Assembly (NCBI GenBank): GCA_019749945.1
Contig: JAIEPF010000017.1
Span: 26,377-90,376, forward strand
DNA: 64,000 nucleotides
Source: Burkholderiales bacterium
GTDB lineage: Bacteria; Pseudomonadota; Gammaproteobacteria; Burkholderiales; SG8-41
Reading direction: 5' to 3'
The position numbers were made by a program, and so were the translations under genes. This document shows, piece by piece, positions 37,181 through 46,028 of the stretch. Each line of letters starts with the position of its first letter. Within the stretch, counting starts at the first letter, position 1. The notes beneath the pieces are model-generated. The model saw only the letters and a list, made by a program, of their open reading frames with translations, did not search any database and was not told where the DNA came from.

Positions 37181-38425
37181 GTGAATTCCTTTCCCCTGTT
37201 TGTCGGTCTGCGGTACACCCGCTCGCGCCAGCGCACCAAATTCATTTCGGTCATCTCACTGATCTCGGTGGTCGGCATCGCGCTGGGCATGACCGTGCTG
37301 ATCACCGTGCTGTCGGTGTTCAACGGTTTCCAGCGCGAAGTGCGCACGCGCATGCTGAGCGCGGTGGCCCACGTGCAGATCACCGGGCTCGGCGAAGCGC
37401 TGCGCGACTGGCAGGGCATTGCCGCCACCGCCGCGAAAAATCCGCATGTGCTTGCCGCCGCACCCTATGTATCGGCCCAGGGCCTGCTGACCAACGGCGG
37501 CAGCGTGCGCGGCGCGCTGCTGCGCGGCATCGACCCGGCGGCGGAAGAAAAAGTCAGCGAGATCGGCAAACACATGCGTTCCGGCACGCTCGAATCCCTG
37601 CGCTCCGGTGAATATAACGCCGTGTTGGGCGCGCCGCTGGCGCGTGCCCTGGGGGTGACGATCGGCGACAAGGTGGTGCTGGTCGCGCCGCAGGGTCAGG
37701 TGACACCGGCGGGCATCATGCCGCGCATGCGCCAGTTCACGGTGACCGGCACCTTTGAAGTCGGGCATTACGAAATCGACGCCGGCCTCGCGGTGGTGCA
37801 CATCGGTGATGCGCAGCGCCTGTACCGCATGGAAGACCAGGTGTCCGGCGTCAGGCTGAAGCTCGACGACCTGTTCCTCGCGCGCCAGGTGGCGCGCGAA
37901 CTTCTGGCGGTGTTGCCGCGGGAGGTGTCGGTCAGCGACTGGTCGAATTTCAATGCCACTTATTTTCGCGCGGTTGAACTTGAAAAACGCATGATGTCGC
38001 TGCTGCTGTTTTTCATCATCGCCATTGCCGCCTTCAACATGGTGGCCAGCCTGTACATGATGGTCAGGGAAAAACAGGCCGATATCGCGATCCTGCGTAC
38101 CATGGGCGCCTCGCCCGGCGAAGTGATGCGCATATTCATGGTGCAGGGCACGCTGATCGGCGTCATCGGCGTCGGCTGCGGCATCCTGTTCGGCATCCTC
38201 GGCGCGCTGAACGTCGACAGCATCATCGGATTCATCGAGCAGGTGTTCCGCGTCAAGTTCATGCCGCAGGACGTCTACCAGATCGCCGACCTGCCGTCGG
38301 AATTGCAGGCGGGGGATGTGGTCCTCACCGCCGTTGTCGCCTTCGTGCTGTCGATACTGGCCACCATTTACCCGAGCTGGCGCGCCTCGAAGGTCAATCC
38401 GGCGGAGGCGCTGCGTTATGAGTGA
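37181..38425 (+). CDS. lolC: Lipoprotein-releasing system permease LolC/LolE
   Basis: 414 aa from the GTG at 37181, giving the family N-terminus NSFPLFVGLRYTRSRQRTKF. An ATG at 37145 would add 12 atypical residues. The first membrane segment (SVISLISVVGIALGMTVLITVL), a large periplasmic domain (about 50-265) and three C-terminal membrane segments with the MacB/FtsX signature (ADIAILRTMGASPGEVMRIF) are visible. With LolD it extracts lipoproteins from the inner membrane. Confidence 0.93.
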   Translation: MNSFPLFVGLRYTRSRQRTKFISVISLISVVGIALGMTVLITVLSVFNGFQREVRTRMLSAVAHVQITGLGEALRDWQGIAATAAKNPHVLAAAPYVSAQGLLTNGGSVRGALLRGIDPAAEEKVSEIGKHMRSGTLESLRSGEYNAVLGAPLARALGVTIGDKVVLVAPQGQVTPAGIMPRMRQFTVTGTFEVGHYEIDAGLAVVHIGDAQRLYRMEDQVSGVRLKLDDLFLARQVARELLAVLPREVSVSDWSNFNATYFRAVELEKRMMSLLLFFIIAIAAFNMVASLYMMVREKQADIAILRTMGASPGEVMRIFMVQGTLIGVIGVGCGILFGILGALNVDSIIGFIEQVFRVKFMPQDVYQIADLPSELQAGDVVLTAVVAFVLSILATIYPSWRASKVNPAEALRYE

Positions 38426-38459
38426 TGTGCGGTTGTTCAGTTATTCCAATGCCGTATCC

Positions 38460-38518
38460 CCGTTCGCCCTGAGCTTGTCGAAGGGTGGACGGGCTTCGAC
38501 AGGCTCAGCCCGAACGGT
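38460..38518. repeat. REP-type inverted pair between lolC and lolD
   Basis: CCGTTCGCCCTGAGCTTGTC... (38460-38485) faces ...GGCTCAGCCCGAACGG (38491-38518) to form a hairpin. Same family as the repeats at 29137, 29475 and 50185. It splits the two lol genes by 131 bases. Confidence 0.85.
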
Positions 38519-38556
38519 GTTTGTTGGTGTTTTCAGTATGAGGGCGGTAAGTTGCG

Positions 38557-39255
38557 ATGAATGAAACGCCAGTCATTTCCTGCCGCGGCCTGCGCAAGGC
38601 CTACCGCGAAGGTGTCGATGCGGTGCCGGTACTGCTCGGCATCGACATCGATGTGATGCCCGGCGAACGCATCGCGATCGTCGGCGCCTCAGGTTCCGGC
38701 AAAAGCACGCTGCTGCATCTGCTGGGCGGGCTGGATACGCCGAGTGCGGGTGAAGTGCGCATCCTCGGCGAGCTGCTGTCGGGGCAGAGCGAAAAACAGC
38801 GCGGCGAGGCGCGCAACCGCGCACTGGGTTTTGTCTACCAGTTCCATCACCTGCTGCCGGAATTCACCGCCGTGGAAAACGTCGCGATGCCGCTGATCAT
38901 CCGCCGCGAGCCGCGTGCTGCCGCGCTCGCTGCGGCGACGGCGATGCTGGAGGCCGTGGGCATGGGTCATCGTTTGACGCATACCCCCGGCGAACTGTCG
39001 GGCGGCGAACGCCAGCGCGCGGCGCTGGCGCGGGCGCTGGTGACCAGGCCGGCCTGCGTGCTGGCCGATGAACCGACGGGCAACCTCGACCGGCGCACCG
39101 CGGAAACGGTGTTTGATCTGATGCTGCAGCTCAACCGCGACATGAAAACGAGTTTTGTCATCGTCACCCACGATCCGCGCATCGCGGAACGCGCCGATCG
39201 TATCCTTGAGCTGGAAGACGGCGCCTTGAAACCGTTTACGCGGATTCGCGCCTGA
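38557..39255 (+). CDS. lolD: Lipoprotein-releasing system ATP-binding protein LolD
   Basis: 232 aa ABC ATPase of the MacB/LolD type. Walker A is GASGSGKST, the Q-loop lies in [12 protein letters not shown], the signature is [15 protein letters not shown], and Walker B is [11 protein letters not shown], with the switch His in [12 protein letters not shown]. It energises LolC/E. Its last 20 bases overlap the convergent hypothetical gene at 39236. Confidence 0.95.
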   Translation: MNETPVISCRGLRKAYREGVDAVPVLLGIDIDVMPGERIAIVGASGSGKSTLLHLLGGLDTPSAGEVRILGELLSGQSEKQRGEARNRALGFVYQFHHLLPEFTAVENVAMPLIIRREPRAAALAAATAMLEAVGMGHRLTHTPGELSGGERQRAALARALVTRPACVLADEPTGNLDRRTAETVFDLMLQLNRDMKTSFVIVTHDPRIAERADRILELEDGALKPFTRIRA

Positions 39256-39592
39256 CCACCTGCATGATGCCGGCGTGCAGCACCTCGCGGTAAAGGCCTT
39301 CGTCTTCCATCATCTGCTGCATCAGAAAACGCGGCGCGCCGCGTTTGATCAGCCGCGGCACGATGATGCCCAGCGCCATCACCGCGAATCCGGTCCAGAT
39401 CCAGCCCGTCAGTGCCAGCGCCACGCCGATGCCGAGCACCGGCATCATGAACAGCGGCAGCAGCAGCCGCGCGCTGATGAAACGCGCCGTGCCCTTGGGG
39501 TCGAAGGTGACGGTGATTGCGCCGTCGTGGAACGCGGTGACGAAATCCTGATGCGAAAGCGACAACGCCGGAGCGGCGGGTGCGGTGTCCAT
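39236..39592 (-). CDS. Small membrane protein of unknown function
   Basis: 118 aa with two adjacent membrane segments (about 43-62 and 65-82, [36 protein letters not shown]) and a cytoplasmic tail ([29 protein letters not shown]). No family recognised. It overlaps the lolD 3' end tail-to-tail. Confidence 0.65.
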   Translation of the reverse strand: MDTAPAAPALSLSHQDFVTAFHDGAITVTFDPKGTARFISARLLLPLFMMPVLGIGVALALTGWIWTGFAVMALGIIVPRLIKRGAPRFLMQQMMEDEGLYREVLHAGIMQVVRRESA

Positions 39593-39643
39593 GGAAGTGC
39601 TGTAAATTATTGATTATATTTATATTTTTATGCCATCGCCGGA

Positions 39644-40264
39644 TCAATATTCAACCGGCACCGGATCCAGGCTGCGCCACAGATACCAGGTGGCGACCGA
39701 GCGCCAGGGTGTCCACAACTTGCTCAGCGTCGCGATGCGCCGCTCCGACAGGGGTTTGCCTTTATTGTAATGGAGGCTCATTGCACGCTGCAGGCCGAGG
39801 TCGCCCAGTGGAAACACATCCGGCCGCGTCAGATAAAAAATCAGGAACATTTCCGCAGTCCAGCGGCCGATGCCCTTGACCTGGGTCAGGTCGGTGATCA
39901 GGGTTTCGTCGTCCATGGTGTGCCAGCGCGCGACATCCAGCGCGCCGCCGGCAAAACGTTCCGACAGATCGCGCAGGTATTTCACTTTCTGGCCCGACAG
40001 GCCGCAGCCGCGCAGTTGCGCTTCGGACAGCCTGAGCACGCGTTTCGGCTGCATGTTGCCGGCCGCGGCGGCAAAACGGTTCCACACGCTTTGCGCGGCC
40101 TGCACGGAAATCTGCTGGCCGACGATGGAGCGCGCCAGGGTCTGGAAGGCGTCGCCGCGGCTGGCCAGCGTCAGGCCCTTGTAACGCAGGATCAGGTTGC
40201 CGAGGACCGGATCGGCATTCTTGAGTTCGCGTTTGGCGCGGCTCCAGTAGGCGGGGGCCTTCAT
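39644..40264 (-). CDS. DNA-3-methyladenine glycosylase II (HhH-GPD family)
   Basis: 206 aa from the ATG at 40264, whose ATGA overlaps the stop of the upstream DUF2062 gene. The same frame stays open to 40747 but only as a shadow. The HhH motif is LTQVKGIGRWTAEMF, followed by the catalytic Asp in FPLGDLGLQRA. SIVGQQISVQAA is also typical of the AlkA/MagIII-like group. It removes alkylated bases. No iron-sulfur cysteines. Confidence 0.9.
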   Translation of the reverse strand: MKAPAYWSRAKRELKNADPVLGNLILRYKGLTLASRGDAFQTLARSIVGQQISVQAAQSVWNRFAAAAGNMQPKRVLRLSEAQLRGCGLSGQKVKYLRDLSERFAGGALDVARWHTMDDETLITDLTQVKGIGRWTAEMFLIFYLTRPDVFPLGDLGLQRAMSLHYNKGKPLSERRIATLSKLWTPWRSVATWYLWRSLDPVPVEY

Positions 40265-40818
40265 GGTTTGTCCTGCAGGCGTTGTTGCCGGCGACGGCGC
40301 CAGGCCAGACGCACATGAATTTTCCAGGCATTGTCCACCAGCAGGTAACCGATGGCGGCCAGCGTGATCGCCAGCAGCGGCAGGCCCACCGCCAGCGGTT
40401 TGCCCAGCGCGACCATCCAGTCGATCAGCGCGGGAATCCAGCTGGTCATCGTGTGGCCCGACATGCTGAAGGTGGCCGGCAGTTGATCGGCGGCATCGTG
40501 GAAGGTGACCAGCGCGCCGTAACGGTAAGCGAGGTAATACAGCGGCACGATGGTCAGCGGGTTGGTGTACAGCGTCATCAAGGCCGCCACCGGCAGGTTG
40601 ACCCGGAACAGGATCGACAGCAGCACACCGGTGATGATCTGCAGCGGCCCGGGGATCAGCCCGGCAAACAACCCGACCGCCACGCCGCCGGCGACTGAAC
40701 GCCGGTGCAGATGCCACAGGTTGTGGTGTTTGAGCCAGGGCCCGCACCAGGCGATCCAGCGGTTGCCGGTGATCGACTGGTGGGTGGGCAGGTATTTGCG
40801 GAAGTATTTACGGGGCAT
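40261..40818 (-). CDS. DUF2062 family membrane protein
   Basis: 185 aa. The conserved core is SVAGGVAVGLFAGLIPGPLQIITGVLLSILFRVNLPVA, then YTNPLTIVPLYYLAYRYG, and a C-terminal membrane segment. The family (sometimes found joined to glycosyltransferases) has no firm function. It is translationally coupled to the glycosylase downstream. Confidence 0.88.
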   Translation of the reverse strand: MPRKYFRKYLPTHQSITGNRWIAWCGPWLKHHNLWHLHRRSVAGGVAVGLFAGLIPGPLQIITGVLLSILFRVNLPVAALMTLYTNPLTIVPLYYLAYRYGALVTFHDAADQLPATFSMSGHTMTSWIPALIDWMVALGKPLAVGLPLLAITLAAIGYLLVDNAWKIHVRLAWRRRRQQRLQDKP

Positions 40819-40871
40819 TTGCGGCTTGTTGTTGGTGGAGATTGTAGCGCTTGCGGTCAGCGGCTCGGGTG

Positions 40872-43283
40872 ATGCTGCGTTATGGAAGCATCGTGGTCAT
40901 GCCCATTATCGCCTTCGCCGCCGGTATCTGGTGGCTGCAGCAGCAGGCCGCTTTGCCGGAGCTGTCATGGGCGGCTGCGCTGATTCCCGGGGTATTGCTG
41001 ATTGTTTTGCTGCGCGGCGGGCATCTTGTGCTTCGTGTATTGCGCCGGCTGCTGATCCTTGTGTGCTGTGCGACTGCGGGTTTCATCTGGGCTGCGGCCT
41101 TTGCGCAGTGGCGTCTGGCGGATGCGCTGCCGGTGGAATGGGAAGGCCGCGACATCACAATCACCGGCGTTGTTTCCAGTCTGCCGCAAGCCTATGAACG
41201 CAGCCTGCGCTTCGAGTTCAATGTCGAGCAGGTGCTGACGCCGGATGCGCGGGTGCCGCAGCACATCGTGCTGTCGTGGTGGGGCAGTGCGGCACGTGAG
41301 GACAGGGCGGCAACTTTGCCCGACATACATCCCGGCGAACGCTGGCAACTCACGGTGCGTCTGAAACGGCCGCATGGCCTCGCCAACCCGCATGGTTTTG
41401 ATTATGAGGCCTGGTTGCTGGAGCGCGGTATCCGCGCCACCGGTTATGTGCGACCGAAAAGCGGCGCGCGGCGATTGCAGGCCATGGTGCATGAACCGGC
41501 TTACTGGGTGGAGGTCTTGCGCGAACGCATGCGCAGCCGCATCCAGGCCGTGCTCGGTGATGCGCCAGCAGCAGGCGTGATCGCCGCGCTGGCGATGGGC
41601 GACCAGCGCGCGATCCCGCCGGAGCAGTGGCAGGTGTTTACACGCACCGGCGTTAATCATTTGATGAGTATCTCCGGATTGCATGTGACCATGTTGTCCG
41701 GCCTGGCCTTTGCGCTGATGAATTTTGCCTGGCGGCGCAGTGCGCGGCTGACGCTGGCGCTGCCCGCGGTCAAAGCCGCTGCGGTCGCGGGCTTGCTGGT
41801 TGCGATTGCTTATGCGCTGCTCGCCGGATTCGCAGTGCCGGCGCAACGCACGGTATTCATGCTCGCCGTGGTGGCGATGGCCTTGTGGACCGGGCGCGCA
41901 ACGGCTGCCGGGCCGGTGCTGGCCACGGCCTTGCTGGTGGTATTGATCATCGACCCCTGGGCAGTGCTGGCGCCCGGCTTCTGGCTGTCCTTCGGCGCGG
42001 TGGCGATCATCATGCTGGTCTCGGTGAATCGCCTGCGCCAGCCGCACTGGGCCGTGACCTGGGCGCGGGTGCAATGGGCCGTGACACTGGCCCTGGTGCC
42101 GGCCCTGCTGGCGATGTTCCAGCAGGTGTCGCTGGTGTCGCCGCTTGCCAATGCGCTGGCGATTCCGCTGATCAGCCTGGTGGTGGTGCCGCTGGCACTT
42201 CTGGGTCTGGTAATTCCGGTGGATGCGATATTGCATCTGTCGCACTGGATCATGGCCTTGTGCGCTGATGCACTGCAGTGGTTGAGCGCCTTGCCCGATG
42301 CGGCCTGGGAGCAGCATGCGCCGCCGGCGTGGACTGTCATCGTTGCGATGATCGGAGCGGTGTGGCTGCTGTTGCCCAGAGGATTCCCGTCGCGCTGGAT
42401 CGGCGCTTTCGCATTTTTGCCGATGCTGCTGATCACACCTGCGCCGCCCGCGGAGGGTGTATTGCGCCTGACGGTGCTGGATGTCGGGCAGGGCCTGGCG
42501 GTCGTTGCGCAAACCAGCAATCATGCACTGCTGTTCGACACCGGTCCGGCCTTCGGCCCCTCCGCCGACAGCGGCAACCGCGTCATCGTGCCGTACCTGC
42601 GTGCTTCCGGCATCAAACGCCTCGACCGCATGATCATCAGCCATGACGACCTCGATCACTCCGGCGGCGCAATGTCGGTATTGCAGGCCGTGCCGGTGGT
42701 GGAAGTGCTGTCGTCCTTGCCGGACCTCGATCCGCTGGTGCTGCTGGCGCCGGAGGAGCAGCGCTGCCGCGCAGGGCAGCAGTGGGTCTGGGATGGCGTG
42801 CGTTTTGACATGCTGGCGCCGGAGGCCGCAGAGGATGTCGCCAAACCCAATGACCGCAGTTGTGTGTTGAAAATCACCACGGCAGGCGGCAGCGTGTTGA
42901 TCCCGGCGGACATCGAGCGTCGTGGCGAACGTGTTTTGCTCGTGAGTGCGCCAGAGATGTTGCGCAGCGATGTGTTGATCGCGCCACATCACGGCAGCAA
43001 GACTTCATCAACTGCGGAGTTCGTGCAGGCCGTTGCGCCGCGCGCGGTGATTTTTCCCGTCGGTTACCGCAACCGTTTCGGCCATCCGCATGCCGATGTG
43101 GTGGCGCGTTACCGGGAATTGGGTAGTGCCTTGTATCGCACGGATGATGGTGGTGCGATCGGGTTTGAAATGCAGGGGGGGAAACCCCTGTCAGTGTGGC
43201 GGTATCGTGATCGTTATGTGCGTTACTGGCATGCGCCGCGGGAGGGTGGGGTGGCGGAGGAGTTGCCGCCAGTAATATGGTAG
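40872..43283 (+). CDS. comEC: DNA uptake channel protein ComEC/Rec2
   Basis: 803 aa from the ATG at 40872 (in-frame TTG and GTG codons occur up to 21 bases earlier). It has a DUF4131 N-terminal part, a competence domain with many membrane segments (HLMSISGLHVTMLSGLAF, the ComEC signature, near 265) and a C-terminal metallo-beta-lactamase domain (LDVGQGLAVV, DTGPAFG, SHDDLDHSGG, APHHGSKTSS). It is the inner-membrane channel for natural transformation. A full-length gene suggests competence is possible. An orphan integron attI lies 190 bases downstream. Confidence 0.94.
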   Translation: MLRYGSIVVMPIIAFAAGIWWLQQQAALPELSWAAALIPGVLLIVLLRGGHLVLRVLRRLLILVCCATAGFIWAAAFAQWRLADALPVEWEGRDITITGVVSSLPQAYERSLRFEFNVEQVLTPDARVPQHIVLSWWGSAAREDRAATLPDIHPGERWQLTVRLKRPHGLANPHGFDYEAWLLERGIRATGYVRPKSGARRLQAMVHEPAYWVEVLRERMRSRIQAVLGDAPAAGVIAALAMGDQRAIPPEQWQVFTRTGVNHLMSISGLHVTMLSGLAFALMNFAWRRSARLTLALPAVKAAAVAGLLVAIAYALLAGFAVPAQRTVFMLAVVAMALWTGRATAAGPVLATALLVVLIIDPWAVLAPGFWLSFGAVAIIMLVSVNRLRQPHWAVTWARVQWAVTLALVPALLAMFQQVSLVSPLANALAIPLISLVVVPLALLGLVIPVDAILHLSHWIMALCADALQWLSALPDAAWEQHAPPAWTVIVAMIGAVWLLLPRGFPSRWIGAFAFLPMLLITPAPPAEGVLRLTVLDVGQGLAVVAQTSNHALLFDTGPAFGPSADSGNRVIVPYLRASGIKRLDRMIISHDDLDHSGGAMSVLQAVPVVEVLSSLPDLDPLVLLAPEEQRCRAGQQWVWDGVRFDMLAPEAAEDVAKPNDRSCVLKITTAGGSVLIPADIERRGERVLLVSAPEMLRSDVLIAPHHGSKTSSTAEFVQAVAPRAVIFPVGYRNRFGHPHADVVARYRELGSALYRTDDGGAIGFEMQGGKPLSVWRYRDRYVRYWHAPREGGVAEELPPVIW

Positions 43284-43474
43284 AAATATCAATAAAAACA
43301 AATACTTACGACAGCCGCACTATGCATTAAAGTCAATTTAATCAAGGGGTTGCGAGATCTGCTGAGGGGTTTGGCGTTTTTGTCAGTACCCCGATACGAT
43401 AGGACTGTCAGCAATAACAGATTGAATCTTATGAATAAAAATACGGGATGCACGTCGCTGTTATCAGGCGGGGT

Positions 43475-43512
43475 GGAATGTTATCCGGCGTTTTTGTCGT
43501 ATAAAACTAGTT
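43475..43512 (+). other. attI: Orphan attI copy (37/38 identical to the integron attI)
   Basis: GGAATGTTATCCGGCGTTTT...ACTAGTT matches the minus-strand sequence of 10017-9980 with one mismatch (C for A). The match stops at the GTT crossover triplet: the first site continues GGGC, this one AGGT, both fitting cassette ends (GTTRRRY). No integrase gene is nearby. The rest of 43284-43534 holds no other gene. Confidence 0.7.
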
Positions 43513-43534
43513 AGGTTCTTTCGGGAGGCACAGA

Positions 43535-44071
43535 GTGTTCTGCGACCAGTGTGGATCAGAGAACCGCGACGATGCGCGTTTTTGCCAAAAATGCGGACAC
43601 CCAATCCTATCGGCTACTTGCAAAGTTACGGCTGATTCGATGACTCGCGCAGAGACTACCATGTCTATTTGGAATCCTAATGCCGCGGTGAACTGGAGCT
43701 TCCTTTTTACTCCCGCGTTCGGTTCGTATTTACAGATGCACAACTGGCGGGTACTCGGTGAACCGCAAAAAGCCGCCTCGGCGCGAGCATGGTTTTACAT
43801 TAGCCTCGGGATATTACCTGTCTACCTTTTAGCGCGGGTGATTACCGGGTTATACACGACTGCACAACCTCTTTTCGTGGTCTATCTGTTTGTTTGGTAC
43901 TTTGCTTCTGGTCGGCGACAGGCGAAGTACGTGAAAGAGAAGTGGGGCTCCGATTACCCGAGGAAACCATGGGGTAGGCCACTCCTATGGGCATTTGGTG
44001 CTTTTGTTGCCTATGCGGTAATTGCAAGTATTGTTGTCGCCATTCTCGGTTTTTCCAACGCAAACCCATGA
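43535..44071 (+). CDS. Zinc-ribbon, DUF2628-like membrane protein; likely integron cassette gene
   Basis: 178 aa from a GTG at 43535 with GGGAGG 8 bases upstream. The N-terminal zinc ribbon has two CxxC pairs (FCDQCGSENRDDARFCQKCG). The DUF2628-type region includes NPNAAVNWSFLFTPAFGSYLQMHNW and RAWFYIS, with about three membrane segments (ISLGILPVYLLARVI, LFVVYLFVWYF, AFVAYAVIASIVVAIL). The cassette-like junction GTTAGG is 24 bases before the start, and base composition is visibly lower in GC than the flanking comEC. No complete attC is visible behind it. Role unknown. Confidence 0.7.
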   Translation: MFCDQCGSENRDDARFCQKCGHPILSATCKVTADSMTRAETTMSIWNPNAAVNWSFLFTPAFGSYLQMHNWRVLGEPQKAASARAWFYISLGILPVYLLARVITGLYTTAQPLFVVYLFVWYFASGRRQAKYVKEKWGSDYPRKPWGRPLLWAFGAFVAYAVIASIVVAILGFSNANP

Positions 44072-44109
44072 ACCGACCAGCCGTTCAAACGACGTTGTCT
44101 CTCTGAAAT

Positions 44110-44433
44110 ATGCGCAGCGCTCGGAATGCAGGTTCTCGCGGCGCCTTCGGTGATCTAGCAAGTCTTGTCAGGCATCTGCCGAACTATCAGGAGCCCGCTA
44201 CCCTTATCCTACTGAAGGGGCACTTGCTGGTCGAAGAGTTGCTACGCGGGTACGTTGACCGGAAGCTTCCGAATCCTTCAGCGTTCAAGCATGATCAGTT
44301 TCTGTTTGCGAAGATACTCGTACTCTGCCGTGCGCTGTCGAAACGGCAATGGGGTCAGGTCTTGCTTTTTGCCCCCAACCCATTGACAAAACAAGGTAGC
44401 CCGTATGAAAGAAGCGAAATACGGGATTTATAG
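44110..44433 (+). pseudogene. Probable truncated ORF, possible old cassette gene
   Basis: 107-codon frame. Only residues about 10-80 look like protein (LVRHLPNYQEPATLILLKGHLLVEELLRGYVDRKLPNPSAFKHDQFLFAKILVLCRAL), suggesting the start of a helical protein. After that the frame runs into repeat DNA (GGGGTCAGGTCTTGCTTTTT, then a 70-bp palindrome). No start signal is convincing. I read it as a gene 5' part cut off by insertion of a repeat element. No family assigned. Confidence 0.4.
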
Positions 44434-44465
44434 TCCCGTAATCCGCTTCGCTCCTTACGGGCTAC
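44396..44465. repeat. 70-bp near-palindromic extragenic element
   Basis: GTAGCCCGTATGAAAGAAGC (left) pairs with CTTCGCTCCTTACGGGCTAC (right), and ATACGGGA pairs with TCCCGTAA around TTTATAG. It is not related in sequence to the REP copies elsewhere in the window. It ends 10 bases before the LysE-type gene start. The stretch 44072-44474 otherwise holds only the truncated ORF. Confidence 0.75.
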
Positions 44466-44474
44466 GTATTCAAA

Positions 44475-45092
44475 GTGTCAGTAACTTTTACTAACGCGGC
44501 TGCACTTTTTGCCGCCATGACCTTGCTGGCCCTGGTCCCCAGCGTCAGCGTCCTCGCCGTCTCCGCACGCGCCGCATCCTCCGGTTTTCGTCATGGCGTG
44601 TATGTGACCTTGGGCATTATCGCCGGCGACACCATATTCATCGTGCTGGCGATCTTCGGTCTGCACCTGCTGGCCGAGGCGATGGGTGACAGCTTTGTGT
44701 TCATCAAATATATCGGCGGCGCGTACCTGATCTGGCTGGGCATCCGGCTGTGGCGCTCGGCTGCTGGAGCGACAGCAGGGCAGGCGCATGCCGATACATC
44801 GACCACGTCGAGTTTCATCACCGGCCTGCTGATCACGCTGGGCGACCAGAAGGCGATCCTGTTTTACCTGGGATTTTTCCCTGCGTTCATGGATCTGAAA
44901 GCGCTGACGCTGCTGGATACGCTGATCGTGATCGCCATCGCTGCGGTGGCGGTCGGTGGCGTGAAACTGGGGTATGCCTGGACCGCGAGCCGGGCCGGGG
45001 CGATTATTAGTCCACGAATGGGCTTGATGATGAATCGCGTCGCTGGTGCTCTGTTGCTGGCCGTGGGTATGTACGTGATAGTCCGGGCTTGA
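44475..45092 (+). CDS. LysE family exporter
   Basis: 205 aa from a GTG at 44475, six predicted membrane segments. It has the LysE/RhtB layout: an N-terminal TLLALVPSVSVLAVSARAASSGFRHG with the small-residue stretch typical of the family, YIGGAYLIWLGIRLWRS near 75-92, and ITLGDQKAILFYLGFFPAFMD near 116. It exports amino acids or analogues. Substrate unknown. The start lies just after a palindromic element, so an ATG-based shorter form cannot be excluded. Confidence 0.85.
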   Translation: MSVTFTNAAALFAAMTLLALVPSVSVLAVSARAASSGFRHGVYVTLGIIAGDTIFIVLAIFGLHLLAEAMGDSFVFIKYIGGAYLIWLGIRLWRSAAGATAGQAHADTSTTSSFITGLLITLGDQKAILFYLGFFPAFMDLKALTLLDTLIVIAIAAVAVGGVKLGYAWTASRAGAIISPRMGLMMNRVAGALLLAVGMYVIVRA

Positions 45093-45105
45093 TCGGGACC
45101 AGGCC

Positions 45106-45468
45106 ATGTGGATCACCCTGAAAATCGGCATGTTCTACGGCGCGCCCATCCTTGCGGTGGTGCTGGCGCTGGTTTGGTTCGTCGTGCTGCTGTTGCGGGC
45201 GCGGCGTGGCGCGATCACGCGACCGCAGGCGGCATGGCGTTATGCCTGGGCGTTGCTGTTACCCGTTTTTGCCGTGCTGCTGATCTGGCTGACTGGCGAA
45301 GTCGCGGGTTATTTTTCGTCATCGCTGGAGCGCCTTGTTTGGGACCCGGAACTGTCCTGGCAACTGCTGCTCGGCTTGTTGCCGCTGGGGCTTTATGTCG
45401 CTGCGGTGATCCTCGCGCTGCAGCTTCTGTTCTGGATTGCCTTGTCCTTGATTCGCAACCGGCGTTAG
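45106..45468 (+). CDS. Small membrane protein of unknown function
   Basis: 120 aa with three membrane segments (about 8-28, 42-65 and 84-112). It starts 13 bases after the LysE-type gene, so probably co-transcribed. No recognised domain. Confidence 0.65.
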   Translation: MWITLKIGMFYGAPILAVVLALVWFVVLLLRARRGAITRPQAAWRYAWALLLPVFAVLLIWLTGEVAGYFSSSLERLVWDPELSWQLLLGLLPLGLYVAAVILALQLLFWIALSLIRNRR

Positions 45469-45565
45469 CGGTTCCTGATTTAACATCCCGGAGTCGGTTT
45501 TTCCGGCGAGAACTGCGGCGGGAAATCGACCCCGGTGATTTTCTTTTGGTGCTATCCTTTCAGCC

Positions 45566-45805
45566 ATGATTGACTGGTCTACTTGCGAAGCCGTTGAACA
45601 GGATCCCGAGCGCTACAGTGGTGCGTGGGTGTTCCGCGGTACGCGTGTGCCGGTCGCGGCGCTTTTCGAAAACCTTGAAGACGACGTGCCCGCGCATCAG
45701 TTTGTCGAGTTATTCCCCGGTGTGACGCTCCAGCAAGTGCGCGCAGTTCTGGCGCAGGTTACGTCGACGCAAGTGCAGGTTTTAACCGGATTAGAATCGT
45801 CGTAA
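45566..45805 (+). CDS. DUF433 family protein, antitoxin-like
   Basis: 79 aa. Typical DUF433 sequence: a short N-terminus, then GAWVFRGTRVPVAALFENLEDDVPAHQFVELFPGVTLQQVRAVL, a winged/ribbon fold found in antitoxins paired with DUF5615 PIN-like toxins. No such toxin follows; instead a hicBA pair starts 17 bases downstream. The stand-alone gene may be a remnant of an older pair. Confidence 0.82.
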   Translation: MIDWSTCEAVEQDPERYSGAWVFRGTRVPVAALFENLEDDVPAHQFVELFPGVTLQQVRAVLAQVTSTQVQVLTGLESS

Positions 45806-45821
45806 TGACGTGAGGTGGCGC

Positions 45822-46028
45822 ATGAAATTTATCATTGAGCATGAACGCGAAGAGGATGGACGATGGCTGGCGGAGGTGCCAGAACTCGCCGGGGTGCTCG
45901 CGTACGGCGCAACTTCCGATGAGGCGATGGCAAAGGCCGAGGTATTGGCCTTGCGTGTGCTGGCAGATCGCCTGGAGCACAACGAAACCGGGCCGCAGCC
46001 CATTTCGATTGCCATCGCTGCGGCATGA
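45822..46028 (+). CDS. hicB: HicB-type antitoxin
   Basis: 68 aa from the ATG at 45822, preceded by GAGGTG. A single partial RNase-H-like HicB domain (FIIEHEREEDGRWLAEVPELAGVLAYGATSDEAMAKAEVLALRVLADRLE). The stop overlaps the hicA start as ATGA. It lacks a C-terminal DNA-binding domain. Its partner toxin is disrupted. Confidence 0.85.
   Translation: MKFIIEHEREEDGRWLAEVPELAGVLAYGATSDEAMAKAEVLALRVLADRLEHNETGPQPISIAIAAA

Noticed and set aside
39644..40747. 367-aa reading of the methyladenine glycosylase
   Set aside because: The first 160 codons are a shadow of the DUF2062 gene. The true start is the ATGA-coupled ATG at 40264.
44072..44110. Search for an attC behind the zinc-ribbon gene
   Set aside because: No RYYYAAC/GTTRRRY pair with palindromic interior is visible. 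GTTCAAAC and GTTGTCT do not fit. Left as unproven cassette.
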